DNA of 17,594 nt from contig USAL01000026.1 of the NCBI GenBank assembly GCA_900552545.1, positions 1 through 17,594 of the forward strand, in the 5' to 3' direction. Each line of letters starts with the position of its first letter. Position 1 is the first letter of the stretch. The notes under the pieces are model-generated. The model made no database searches, was not told the DNA's origin, and worked only from the letters and a program-made list of their open reading frames with translations. Made by a program: the position numbers and the translations under genes. This DNA is from an uncultured Sutterella sp. (lineage in GTDB: Bacteria; Pseudomonadota; Gammaproteobacteria; Burkholderiales; Burkholderiaceae_F). Below, in pieces: positions 6,376 to 13,687 of this stretch.

Positions 6376-6675
6376 CTAAACCGTGCGGATCAGCGTGCCG
6401 CTCGGCACCCGCAGAATCCGCGTCTTGCCGTTGCTGAGCCGCAGTGCGATCTCGTTGGCGTTGATGTTGCCGCCGACGACATCCTTTGAGATGAGTGCGC
6501 GCAGCAGGACGCCCGAGGGCGGTCGGCGCAGCGCGGCCTTGCCCGAGTCGTAGACAAGCAGCGCGTAGTCGTCCGTGCAGTCGGCGCTCACGACCCTGGA
6601 GGCACCGAGGCTTTTGAGCAGCGTTCCTTTGTCCGAATAGAGATAGGCGCGCTTGTTCTTGATGGTGACGAACAT
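6376..6675 (-). CDS. Small hypothetical protein (99 residues)
   Basis: I do not recognise this protein. From the ATG at 6675 it reads MFVTIKNKRAYLYSDKGTLL and continues to an SGTLIRTV end. There is no signal peptide, membrane segment or cysteine motif. The sequence is rich in short beta-type strands, and the pattern of two to three strands around SDKGTLL is loosely echoed near the C-terminus around SNGKTRILRVPSGTLI, suggesting an internal repeat. Codon use looks like that of neighbouring genes, which is why I treat it as real. AAAGG lies about ten bases upstream. A longer frame starting at 6789 lacks support. It stands alone between tRNA-Val and ruvC. A shadow frame cannot be fully excluded. 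Confidence 0.55.
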   Translation of the reverse strand: MFVTIKNKRAYLYSDKGTLLKSLGASRVVSADCTDDYALLVYDSGKAALRRPPSGVLLRALISKDVVGGNINANEIALRLSNGKTRILRVPSGTLIRTV

Positions 6676-6837
6676 GGAAATCCAGCCTTTGCAAAAACGA
6701 ACGTTTGCAGTTGAAGAATCGTGTTTTTCTGACCCATCATAGTGTCCGGTCTCCGCACAGGGCCAGAACGGGGACCGGACGTGTGGCAAAACAGACTCTC
6801 ATCAGGTTTCGTGGACTGACTGCCAGCCGTTTGGACA

Positions 6838-6861
6838 CGACAAAACGCCGCCAACGGCGTT
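6838..6861 (-). terminator. Compact hairpin with minus-strand T-run
   Basis: AACGCCG (6844-6850) and CGGCGTT (6855-6861) pair perfectly around a 4-base loop. Reading the minus strand, the hairpin is followed by TTTTGTCG. No minus-strand gene lies immediately upstream. It may block antisense transcription from the ruv genes or may be chance. Confidence 0.35.
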
Positions 6862-6925
6862 AGAGGCGGCATCGGCGGCCGTCATCAGGGGCTGTCCGGG
6901 GCTCATGGTGCAGGACGCCCTTGGC

Positions 6926-6931
6926 TACAAT
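6926..6931 (+). promoter_or_regulatory. Possible -10 element of ruvC
   Basis: TACAAT in the context TTGGCTACAATCGCG resembles a sigma-70 -10 hexamer. No good -35 is present at 16-18 bases. It would give a leader of about 60 bases before the ruvC start. Confidence 0.3.
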
Positions 6932-6997
6932 CGCGATCATCAATTCATTGCCCTGCGCCTGCGGCGCAGCTCGTTTCACTTTCCCATTGCCTGCGAC

Positions 6998-7600
6998 ATG
7001 AGCTCCTTTACCCGCATTCTCGGCATCGACCCGGGCCTGAACCATACGGGCTTCGGCGTTATCGATGCCGCAGGCGACAAGCTCACGCTTGTGACGGCCG
7101 GCTGCATTCACGTCGAAAAGGGGATGCTCAGCAAGCGGCTCGGCATCATCCACCGGGAGCTTGCGAGGAGCATTGAGGAGACCAAGCCCACAATGGCCTC
7201 CGCGGAAATCGTCTTTGTCAACGTCAACCCGCGCTCGACATTGCTTTTGGGGCAGGCGCGCGGCGCGGCGCTTGCCTGCGCGGCCGTTTGTGGACTGGAG
7301 GTGGCCGAGTACACCCCGAGCGAAATCAAGAACGCAGTTGTAGGCACGGGTCGGGCGACGAAGGAGCAGGTGCAGATGATGGTGCAGAAGCTTCTGGGAA
7401 TTCGCGGCGACCTGCAGGCCGACGCGGCAGATGCGCTGGCGTGCGCCGTCACCTGTGCGCACGCCGTGCACCTCTCGCAGATGACGGGCGAGTCCGCCGC
7501 GGCGGCGCTGCAGCGCTTGAAGCCCGCACGGCGCCGCACGGGCCGCAACGCCTGGGAGCAGCTTGCCGCAGGACGCGGAGCGCTTGCCCAGTCCGGCTAA
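6998..7600 (+). CDS. ruvC: Holliday junction endonuclease RuvC
   Basis: A 200-residue crossover-junction endonuclease that cuts four-way DNA junctions symmetrically after RuvAB branch migration. The acidic catalytic set is intact: Asp11 in ILGIDPG, Glu70 in SAEIVFV, and Asp142 and Asp145 in QADAADALA. The LGQARGAAL stretch near 84-92 is also typical. The C-terminal 30 residues are basic and variable, as in relatives but slightly longer. I chose the ATG at 6998 because it places the first catalytic Asp about ten residues in. No good Shine-Dalgarno precedes it. It is followed by ruvA after 106 bases. Confidence 0.96.
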   Translation: MSSFTRILGIDPGLNHTGFGVIDAAGDKLTLVTAGCIHVEKGMLSKRLGIIHRELARSIEETKPTMASAEIVFVNVNPRSTLLLGQARGAALACAAVCGLEVAEYTPSEIKNAVVGTGRATKEQVQMMVQKLLGIRGDLQADAADALACAVTCAHAVHLSQMTGESAAAALQRLKPARRRTGRNAWEQLAAGRGALAQSG

Positions 7601-7673
7601 CCGACGAACACACCGCACCGGATGCGGCCGGGGCGCCTGCGCGCCTTGAGGTGCATTCGGATTCAATCACGAC

Positions 7674-7703
7674 AAAAGGAACAGCACAAAAAGGAACAGC
7701 ACA
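7674..7703 (+). repeat. Perfect 15-bp tandem duplication of the ruvA ribosome site
   Basis: The unit AAAAGGAACAGCACA occurs at 7674-7688 and again at 7689-7703, directly before the ruvA start at 7707. Each copy carries an AAAAGGA Shine-Dalgarno-like core. The nearer GGA lies 11 bases from the ATG, rather far, and the duplication places a second core 15 bases further out. Confidence 0.85.
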
Positions 7704-7706
7704 ATC

Positions 7707-8285
7707 ATGATCGGCCGCATTCAAGGCAGGCTTCTTGAAAAGAACCCTCCGCAGATTCTTGTCGACGTGCACGGCGTCGGGTACGAAATCGACGTGCCGA
7801 TGTCAAGCTTTTACAACCTGCCCGACGTGGGCGGGGAGGTAACGCTTCTCACCCACTTTGTGGTGCGCGAGGATGCGCAGCTTCTCTACGGTTTTCTTAC
7901 CGCAGCCGAGCGCGAGGCCTTTCGGCTCTTGATCCGTATTTCGGGCATCGGCGCGCGCACGGCGCTCTCGATTCTCTCGGGCATGAGCGTGGAGATGCTC
8001 GCGCAGGCGATCAGTATGCAGGATACGGCCATGCTCACCCGCGTGCCTGGCATCGGCAAGAAGACGGCCGAGCGGCTCGTGCTTGAGCTCAAGGGCAAGA
8101 TCGGCGCCGACCTCACGGGTGTGACGTTGGGTGCCACCGCAAACGACGCGCGCACCGATGTCGTAAGCGCCCTCATTGCGCTGGGCTACTCCGAGCGCGA
8201 GGCGCTTGCCGCCGCCAAGCGCCTGCCCGAGGATATTTCGGTGAGTGACGGCATCCGCGAGGCCTTAAAATCGATGAGCAAGTAG
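7707..8285 (+). CDS. ruvA: Holliday junction branch migration protein RuvA
   Basis: A 192-residue junction-recognition protein that forms tetramers on four-way DNA and loads RuvB. The start MIGRIQGRLLEKNPP and the OB-fold N-terminal third with VDVHGVGYEIDVP are characteristic. Two helix-hairpin-helix motifs follow: RISGIGARTALSIL near 77-90 and RVPGIGKKTAERLV near 112-125. A C-terminal RuvB-interacting domain (about 148-192) ends the protein. The ATG at 7707 is preceded by a duplicated purine-rich ribosome site. ruvB follows after 91 bases. Confidence 0.97.
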   Translation: MIGRIQGRLLEKNPPQILVDVHGVGYEIDVPMSSFYNLPDVGGEVTLLTHFVVREDAQLLYGFLTAAEREAFRLLIRISGIGARTALSILSGMSVEMLAQAISMQDTAMLTRVPGIGKKTAERLVLELKGKIGADLTGVTLGATANDARTDVVSALIALGYSEREALAAAKRLPEDISVSDGIREALKSMSK

Positions 8286-8298
8286 CGCACGAAAAGCG

Positions 8299-8314
8299 GG
8301 CGGCCGCGGCCGCC
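8299..8314. repeat. 16-bp perfect GC palindrome between ruvA and ruvB
   Basis: GGCGGCCGCGGCCGCC is a perfect palindrome, 13 bases after the ruvA stop. It contains two overlapping GCGGCCGC octamers. As RNA it would fold only with a small loop, and no T-run follows. It may be a weak intercistronic hairpin or simply a GC-rich sequence. Confidence 0.5.
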
Positions 8315-8376
8315 TGATGCCTGTGCCGCCCATGTTTTGATGAAGTCTTTTTCGCTTCTTTTGAACCGCTTTATTC

Positions 8377-9447
8377 ATGCAATCCGTCGAACGCGTCGTT
8401 GCCGCCACGAGCAACAGCCCCAATGAAGACAATGTGGACCGCGCTCTGCGCCCGGAGCGTCTGGCCGACTACGTGGGCCAGCCCGCGGTGTGCGAGCAGC
8501 TTGAGGTCTTCATTACGGCGGCCCGCCAGCGAGGCGAGCCTCTGGACCACCTGCTGCTCTTCGGACCGCCGGGCCTGGGCAAGACGACGCTTGCGCACAT
8601 CGTGGCCCGCGAGATGGGCGTCAACCTGCGGCAGACCTCGGGCCCGGTGCTCGAGCGTCCGGGCGATCTGGCGGCGCTTCTCACAAACCTCGAGCGCAAC
8701 GACGTGCTCTTTATCGACGAAATCCATCGTCTGAGCCCGGTGGTCGAGGAAATTCTCTATCCGGCGCTTGAGGACTATCAGATCGACATCATGATTGGCG
8801 AGGGGCCGGCTGCGCGCTCGATCAAGCTCGATCTGCCGCCCTTTACGCTCATCGGCGCCACGACCCGCGCGGGGTCGCTCACCAACCCCCTGCGCGCGCG
8901 TTTCGGCATCATCAGCCAGCTGCAGTTCTACAGCACCGAGGATCTCGCGCACATCGTGCGCCGCTCGGCCGGCCTTCTGAAGGTTGCGATCGAAGACGCG
9001 GGCGCCCTTGAGATTGCGCGCCGCTCGCGCGGAACGCCGCGAATCGCCAATCGTCTTTTGCGGCGCGTGCGCGACTACGCGCAGGTGCGCCACGACGGGC
9101 TCATCACCGCCGAAATCGCCGATGCGGCCTTGCGGATGCTCGCCGTCGACGGCATGGGACTTGATGCGGTCGACCAGAAGTTTCTTCTGACGATCATGGA
9201 AAAGTTCGCGGGCGGCCCCGTGGGCATCGACAATCTCGCAAGCGCCTTGGGCGAAGACCGCGATACGTTGGAAGACGTGGTCGAGCCCTATCTCATCCAG
9301 CAGGGACTGGTGCAACGAACGCCACGCGGCCGCGTGGCGACGCCTGCGGCCTACCGCCACTTCGGACTGATCGAGACCAGCGCGGCGGCGGGCCCCATGC
9401 GAGACCTCTTTGCGGAGCCGGTGCCTGCCAGCGACGAGCGCGGCTAG
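8377..9447 (+). CDS. ruvB: Holliday junction branch migration helicase RuvB
   Basis: A 356-residue AAA+ motor that drives branch migration as a hexameric ring on either side of a RuvA core. Walker A is GPPGLGKTT at 63-71 and Walker B VLFIDEIHRL at 110-119. GATTRAGSLTNPLRARFG (about 166-183) holds the sensor and arginine-finger region. SRGTPRIANRLLRRVRDYA is the sensor 2 stretch. The C-terminal winged helix ends with RTPRGRVATPAAYRHFGL. The N-terminal extension before the RPERLADYVGQ motif is about 24 residues. No strong Shine-Dalgarno is seen before the ATG at 8377. Length and motifs are fully conserved, so the gene looks functional. Confidence 0.97.
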   Translation: MQSVERVVAATSNSPNEDNVDRALRPERLADYVGQPAVCEQLEVFITAARQRGEPLDHLLLFGPPGLGKTTLAHIVAREMGVNLRQTSGPVLERPGDLAALLTNLERNDVLFIDEIHRLSPVVEEILYPALEDYQIDIMIGEGPAARSIKLDLPPFTLIGATTRAGSLTNPLRARFGIISQLQFYSTEDLAHIVRRSAGLLKVAIEDAGALEIARRSRGTPRIANRLLRRVRDYAQVRHDGLITAEIADAALRMLAVDGMGLDAVDQKFLLTIMEKFAGGPVGIDNLASALGEDRDTLEDVVEPYLIQQGLVQRTPRGRVATPAAYRHFGLIETSAAAGPMRDLFAEPVPASDERG

Positions 9448-9512
9448 GGACTTCCGGGCTTCGGGAAAGCTCTGCGCAAGCGCACGAACCCACAACCGGA
9501 ACCCACAACAAG

Positions 9513-9571
9513 ACGGCGCCCTTTGCCTTGTGCACATGGCTCTGCACGCAAGGCAAAGGACGCCGTTTTTT
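9513..9571 (+). terminator. Long stem-loop terminator after ruvB, possibly bidirectional
   Basis: ACGGCGCCCTTTGCCTTG (from 9513) pairs with CAAGGCAAAGGACGCCGT (ending 9566) with one mismatch. A further TGC/GCA step next to the loop is offset by a small bulge, giving an unusually long stem. Six T residues follow at 9566-9571. The opposite strand reads CTTGTTGTGG after the stem, a weaker tail. That could stop the convergent aminotransferase gene that ends at 9629. Confidence 0.9.
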
Positions 9572-9628
9572 CAACATTCAACCGACCCGGCGCGCGGCTT
9601 CTTTGAAGCGGGCGCCGGAGCCGGGAGA

Positions 9629-10798
9629 TTAGACCCAGCCGTTCTTTCTGAAGTCGCGCAGCGCTTCGCAGAAGAACTTCATGTCGTCGGCCGTGCCGAG
9701 CGAAATGCGGCACCACTCGAGGGCGGGCGGGAAGGGACGGCCCACGAGGATGTGGCGCTCCTTCAACATGCGGTCGGCAAAGGGCTTGAGCGGCGCCTTG
9801 AGGTTCATGAAGGCGAAGTTCGTCTGGCTCGGGAGATACTCGATGCCGAGTTCGTCGAGCGTGGCAAAGAGAATGCCGCGGGCCTTGGTGTTTTCGTTGC
9901 GGCTCGTCTCAATGAAGACCTTGTCGTCGATTTCGGCAAGCGCCGCGCGGATGGCGACGATGTTGATCATCACGTCGTAGGCCACCTGCTTGCGGATTGT
10001 CTTGATCACTTCGGGGGCGGCGTAGGCAAAGCCCAGACGGAGACCCGCCATGGCAAAGATCTTCGAGAAAGTCTTCAGCACGCAGACGTTGTCAAGGCCT
10101 TCGTCAACGAGCGTCTTGCAGGAAATGAAGGACGGATCGGTCACGTACTCGGCATAGGCTTCGTCGATCACGAAGAACGTGTTGCGCGGACGGCTGCGGA
10201 TCCAGGCCACGAGCTTGGCGCAGTCGGCGATCGTCGAGGTGGGGTTGTTCGGGTTGACGAAGTACACGATCGAGTGGCCCTTGTGGGCGGCGACGGCCTT
10301 GCGCATGGCGTCGATGTCGATCGACCACTTCGGCCCCATCGGCAGCTTGACGACCTTGACGCCGTTCTTGACGGCCGTGTCCTCACCGTCGCTGTAGGTG
10401 AGCGCCGGCACGAAGAGCACCGTATCGGGCGTGATGTGCGACTCGATGCTCGCGCGAATCGACTCGGCCGAGCCGTGCGAGAGCATGATGTTCTCGGGCT
10501 TGCCGCCCATGAAGGCGGCGCAGGCCTTGCGCATCTGCTCACAGGCGACGAAGGGATAGTAGGAGGCCTCGGAGAGAGCCTGCATGGCGGCCTTCTTTGC
10601 CTTGGGGCTCATGCCGAGCAGGTTTTCGTTAAAGCTCAGATGCAGAGGCTTGTCGGCCGTGGGCGCCACGAAGGGCGGCACGACGAAGGCTTCGGACTCG
10701 GCTGCGGCTGCAGGCGCCTTGGCCGCGCAGCCCGCAAGAAACATCGCACCGGCGCTGGCGCCGGCGGCACGAAACAAATCGCGACGATTGATCGGCAT
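9629..10798 (-). CDS. Tat-exported lipoprotein PLP aminotransferase (HisC-like)
   Basis: A 389-residue fold-type I aminotransferase closest in look to histidinol-phosphate aminotransferases. The cofactor residues are present: FVNPNNPT at 180-187, FVIDEAYAEY at 209-218 with Asp212, and TFSKIFAMAGLRLG at 243-256 with Lys246 as the Schiff-base lysine. What is odd is the N-terminus. NRRDLF at 4-9 followed by a hydrophobic stretch and FLAGC with Cys24 is a twin-arginine signal with a lipobox. The enzyme is predicted to be folded with PLP in the cytoplasm, exported by Tat, and lipid-anchored; Ala at +2 would favour the outer membrane. Histidine biosynthesis is therefore unlikely. GGGAG lies about 12 bases before the ATG. 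Substrate unknown; it may act on extracytoplasmic amino acids or serve another PLP reaction. Confidence 0.9.
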   Translation of the reverse strand: MPINRRDLFRAAGASAGAMFLAGCAAKAPAAAAESEAFVVPPFVAPTADKPLHLSFNENLLGMSPKAKKAAMQALSEASYYPFVACEQMRKACAAFMGGKPENIMLSHGSAESIRASIESHITPDTVLFVPALTYSDGEDTAVKNGVKVVKLPMGPKWSIDIDAMRKAVAAHKGHSIVYFVNPNNPTSTIADCAKLVAWIRSRPRNTFFVIDEAYAEYVTDPSFISCKTLVDEGLDNVCVLKTFSKIFAMAGLRLGFAYAAPEVIKTIRKQVAYDVMINIVAIRAALAEIDDKVFIETSRNENTKARGILFATLDELGIEYLPSQTNFAFMNLKAPLKPFADRMLKERHILVGRPFPPALEWCRISLGTADDMKFFCEALRDFRKNGWV

Positions 10799-11130
10799 GG
10801 TGTTGTTTTCTCCCGAAAAAATTCTGAATCTCTCTCTTTTCCTTGATCCTCGTCCGCGGGCGGCGAACCCGCCCGGGCGAGGCCCGCAGACGGCGCTGCC
10901 GGGACCGCGGGCTTAGGCATTCATTGTGCCAATAGGAAAACAGATGGCGCATCGCCCGAAGGAAGGCGACAAGCTTTTCGTGCACAACCTTTGAGCTCGT
11001 ACATAAGTACTGGGAGAAAGTGCTTAAATCGGGCGTCTGAGAGGGCGCATCAAGAAGGGTGCGTCCGCCGCAGGCGTCGCCTTTTCACCAATACCCCGGT
11101 TGCCCTATCTGCCGCATCGACCGCATCGGC
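10799..11130. other. Leader region of the exported aminotransferase gene
   Basis: A gap of 332 bases between two minus-strand genes. It holds two adjacent strong hairpins (10848-10882 and 10882-10912) close to the aminotransferase start, and a GTAC-ATAA-GTAC dyad at 10999-11010. No good promoter pair was found. Short frames here are arginine-rich and unconvincing. No clear lysR terminator is seen near 11130. Confidence 0.4.
10848..10912 (-). promoter_or_regulatory. Two tandem GC hairpins in the 5' leader of the aminotransferase gene
   Basis: Hairpin one pairs CCTCG (10848-10852) with CGAGG (10878-10882) and CGGGCGG (10857-10863) with CCGCCCG (10869-10875) around a 5-base loop. Hairpin two pairs GCCCGC (10882-10887) with GCGGGC (10907-10912) and CGGC (10891-10894) with GCCG (10898-10901). 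They lie 50-115 bases upstream of the start codon. An attenuation or stability role is possible. They do not resemble a riboswitch class I know. Confidence 0.4.
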
Positions 11131-12027
11131 CTATTCGCCTGCCCCGCTCGTGCGGCGCTCGTCGCTGATGAGCGTGCGCAGGGTCTTCAGGAACTCCTCT
11201 GTGAGAATGCGCTTGGGCGCGGCGGCAGGCCACGCGAAGACCACGTCGGTCTTGAAGGCGGGCGCAAAGGGCAGAAACGCGATCTCGTCGTCGGGGCGCG
11301 TGATGCCGTCGATGCAGATGGCGTTGCCGCCTGCGCGCACGATGAGCGAGGCGTTGTAGAGGAGGTTGTAGCTCCCCACGATGTTGAGGCGCTCGAAGGG
11401 ATAGTTGAGCCAGCCTGCCATGCGGCTGCGGATGAGCTGCTGCTTGGAAAAGTAAAGGGGGAGGTTCTCAAGATCCTTGGGCGAGACCGAGGTGCGGCCC
11501 GCCAGAGGCCCGTCGCGGCGCGTGAGCACGCCCCAGCGGTTTTGCTGCGGCAGCGTGACGTACTCGAACCCCTCAAGGTCGGCGGGCTGATTGAAGACGC
11601 CGAAGTTGGCAATGCCCATGCGAAGCGACTCGGCCGTGGTCTGGGCGTTGGAGCTCAGAAGATGAAAGCGCACGAGCGGGTGCGAGGCGCGAAAGCGCTC
11701 CGTTGCCTGCGCCACGATCTCCATGGCGGGCGTCTCTCCCGCCGAGATCGTCAGGTCGCCCGCAAGATCCTGCGAGGACATCGCCTCAAGCTTTGTTTTT
11801 TCAACGAGAGACAAAATCGCCTGCGCCTGCCGAAAGAGGTAGATGCCCTTTTCGGTGAGCTCGATGCGGCGCGTGGAGCGGTCAAAGAGCTTGTGTCCGA
11901 GCTCGTCTTCAAGGTCGGCGATCTGGCGGCTCAACGTGGGCTGCGTCACGAAAAGCTTTTCGGCTGCGGCCGTAAAGCTCTTTTGCCGTGCGATTTCGAC
12001 GAAATAGCGAAGGCTCTTGAGATCCAT
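11131..12027 (-). CDS. LysR-type transcriptional regulator of the exported redox genes
   Basis: A 298-residue LysR-family regulator. The N-terminal winged HTH is clear: MDLKSLRYFVEIARQKSFTA, then AEKLFVTQPTLSRQIADLE, then ELGHKLFDRSTRRIELTEKG. The effector domain begins near residue 90 (GDLTISAGETPAME) and has the usual two-lobed length. The ATG at 12027 starts directly on the canonical MDLK-type N-terminus; a frame extending to 12243 is rejected because the extra residues are unlike any regulator. GGGAG lies about ten bases upstream. It is divergent from the aldo/keto reductase-cyclophilin-flavodoxin genes and upstream of the exported aminotransferase in the same direction, so it could control both. 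The ligand is unknown. Confidence 0.93.
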   Translation of the reverse strand: MDLKSLRYFVEIARQKSFTAAAEKLFVTQPTLSRQIADLEDELGHKLFDRSTRRIELTEKGIYLFRQAQAILSLVEKTKLEAMSSQDLAGDLTISAGETPAMEIVAQATERFRASHPLVRFHLLSSNAQTTAESLRMGIANFGVFNQPADLEGFEYVTLPQQNRWGVLTRRDGPLAGRTSVSPKDLENLPLYFSKQQLIRSRMAGWLNYPFERLNIVGSYNLLYNASLIVRAGGNAICIDGITRPDDEIAFLPFAPAFKTDVVFAWPAAAPKRILTEEFLKTLRTLISDERRTSGAGE

Positions 12028-12492
12028 GAGGACGTTTCTCCCGCTGTCTGAGAACCGGCAAAGCGGCAGCCCCCGGCATGAGGCCGCCTCCAGCTGTTTT
12101 TCGTTGCCGCTCTCCGTTGCCGTTGTCGTGATTGTACAAATGCCCGCCCCGGCCCCTTTGCTCGGGTTGCGGCAAATGCTTGCCTGATCCTGCAGGGTTG
12201 CGCTGCAAAAGAGTCTGAGCAGCGTCTGAACAGACCTGCGCAAGCCGGGTACGGGCCTTGAGGTTTTCTTATATGAAAAAATTATAAATCAATATGAGTA
12301 TTTGATATTTGAATTATTAAAGGTGCGCTCTTACCATGCTCACCAAGAGCAGGAAGCCATCGGCACCGCCGCCGGAGTACGGTTGAGGCGCAACCGAGAA
12401 CTTCTTCCTCCCGGACTTTCCTTGGCCAAGAAATCCCGACAAAGAGAAACAAAGCACATCGCGAAGACTTCAAAGACGTTGGGAGATTTGAC
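12028..12492. other. Divergent regulatory region between lysR and the aldo/keto reductase gene
   Basis: A 465-base gap with a sharp AT-rich core at about 12260-12320 in otherwise GC-rich DNA, the expected position of overlapping divergent promoters. It contains the dyad at 12288-12306. Reading frames here on both strands lack recognisable motifs. GGGAG near 12480 serves the reductase start. Confidence 0.55.
12288..12306. promoter_or_regulatory. Candidate LysR operator ATCAA-N9-TTGAT
   Basis: ATCAA (12288-12292) and TTGAT (12302-12306) are inverted copies with a 9-base centre, fitting the T-N11-A LysR pattern. A wider imperfect dyad runs from about 12280 to 12317. It lies in the AT-rich core between divergent lysR and reductase genes. 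Binding by the neighbouring regulator is inference. Confidence 0.45.
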
Positions 12493-13665
12493 ATGCGAAA
12501 CGACAATGCACCTTCGGCTGCCAGCCTGGGAATGATGGAACTGAACCGCCGCCGCTTTCTGACGTTTGCGGGCGCCGCAGCGGTTGCCTCGGTCGCGAGC
12601 ATCGGGCGCGCCACGACCGCTGCGGACTCCGCCGCCTCCGCTTCCCGCCGCCTCAGCCGGCATGCACCCGTGCGGCACCTTGCGGCGCGCCGCTACCTGG
12701 AAAAGCTTGAGGTGTCGGTGATCGGCCTCGGGTGTCTGCCGATGGTGGGCTACTACGGCGGACACTATGAAAAGGCCGACATGATCGACCTCATCCGCCG
12801 GGCCTACGACTCGGGCGTGACGTTTTTCGATACGGCCGAGGTCTACGGGCCGCACACGAGCGAAGAGTGGGTGGGCGAAGCGCTTGCCCCGGTGCGCGAC
12901 AAGGTCGTGATCGCCACGAAGTTCGGCTTCGACGTCGAAGAAGGGCGTCCCACGGAGCTCAACAGCCGGCCGGAGCATATCCGCCGCGCGGTCGAGGGGT
13001 CGCTGAAGCGCTTGAAGACCGACCACATCGATCTGCTCTATCAGCACCGCGTCGACCCGCAGGTGCCCGTCGAGGAGGTCGCAGGCGTCGTGGGCGATCT
13101 GATGCGCGAGGGCAAGGTGCTTCACTGGGGCATGTCGGAAGCTAGCAGCCGCAGCATCCGCCGCGCGCATGCCGTCACGCCGCTTACGGCGCTGCAGTCC
13201 GAGTACGGCGTCTGGTGGCGCGAGCCCGAGACGAAGACCTTTGCCACGCTCAAGGAGCTCGGAATCGGCTTTGTGCCCTACTGTCCCTTGTGCCGCGCTT
13301 TCCCGCTCGGAAACATCACGCCCGAGACGACGTTCAGCTCGCGGGACCGGCGCTCGACGCTGCCGCAGTTCACGCCCGAGGCGATGCGCCACAACTATCC
13401 CTTCGTGGAGCTGGTGGCGAAGTGGTCCAAGGACTCGGGCTGCACGCCCGCGCAGTTTGTCCTTGCCTGGATTCTGAGCCGAGGCGAGACGATTGCACCC
13501 ATTCCCGGCACGACCAATCCGGCGCATCTCGACGACTTTTTGGGCGCAGTCGACGTGAACCTCTCGGCCGAGGCCTGGAAGCGATTTGATGAGGCGTTTC
13601 TGGCGATCGACCTCATGGGACATCGCGCCGATCCGCACACCGAAAGCCAGATCGACCACAGCTAG
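12493..13665 (+). CDS. Tat-exported aldo/keto reductase
   Basis: A 390-residue protein with a twin-arginine signal (LNRRRFLTFAGAAAVAS, arginines at 19-21) followed by an aldo/keto reductase barrel from about residue 70. The catalytic tetrad is intact: Asp113 and Tyr118 in FFDTAEVYGPH, Lys143 in ATKFGF, and His185 in LYQHRVD. The C-terminal IPGTTNPAHLDDF stretch matches the usual NADP-binding region. These enzymes normally reduce carbonyls with NADPH in the cytoplasm, so export implies a cofactor carried in with the folded protein or a different donor. GGGAG seven bases before 12493 supports this start; MM at 14-15 is an alternative. It is the first gene of a plus-strand set with a cyclophilin-like protein and an exported flavodoxin. 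Confidence 0.93.
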   Translation: MRNDNAPSAASLGMMELNRRRFLTFAGAAAVASVASIGRATTAADSAASASRRLSRHAPVRHLAARRYLEKLEVSVIGLGCLPMVGYYGGHYEKADMIDLIRRAYDSGVTFFDTAEVYGPHTSEEWVGEALAPVRDKVVIATKFGFDVEEGRPTELNSRPEHIRRAVEGSLKRLKTDHIDLLYQHRVDPQVPVEEVAGVVGDLMREGKVLHWGMSEASSRSIRRAHAVTPLTALQSEYGVWWREPETKTFATLKELGIGFVPYCPLCRAFPLGNITPETTFSSRDRRSTLPQFTPEAMRHNYPFVELVAKWSKDSGCTPAQFVLAWILSRGETIAPIPGTTNPAHLDDFLGAVDVNLSAEAWKRFDEAFLAIDLMGHRADPHTESQIDHS

Positions 13666-13687
13666 CCGCCGATGACCTTTCAGGGTG

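Larger units (their letters stand above)
6676..6997. other. Divergent intergenic region between the small hypothetical gene and ruvC
   Basis: About 320 bases containing three features. A perfect 8-bp inverted repeat, GTCCGGTC/GACCGGAC, lies at 6744-6751 and 6773-6780 next to a TATGAT on the minus strand. A hairpin with a minus-strand T-run lies at 6838-6861. A TACAAT hexamer at 6926-6931 could serve ruvC. The frame can be read upstream of ruvC to 6905, but that extension does not resemble RuvC proteins. Confidence 0.4.

Noticed and set aside
8371..9537. 388-codon minus-strand frame opposite ruvB
   Set aside because: RuvB is unambiguous on the plus strand. The antisense translation has no recognisable feature.
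9410..10846. 478-codon plus-strand frame opposite the aminotransferase gene
   Set aside because: It lies antisense to a gene with clear PLP motifs, and its translation is rich in His, Arg, Gly, Asp and Val with no domain, as expected for a shadow frame in GC-rich coding DNA.
11059..12051. 330-codon plus-strand frame opposite the second lysR gene
   Set aside because: Shadow of a clear LysR gene with an N-terminal HTH on the minus strand.
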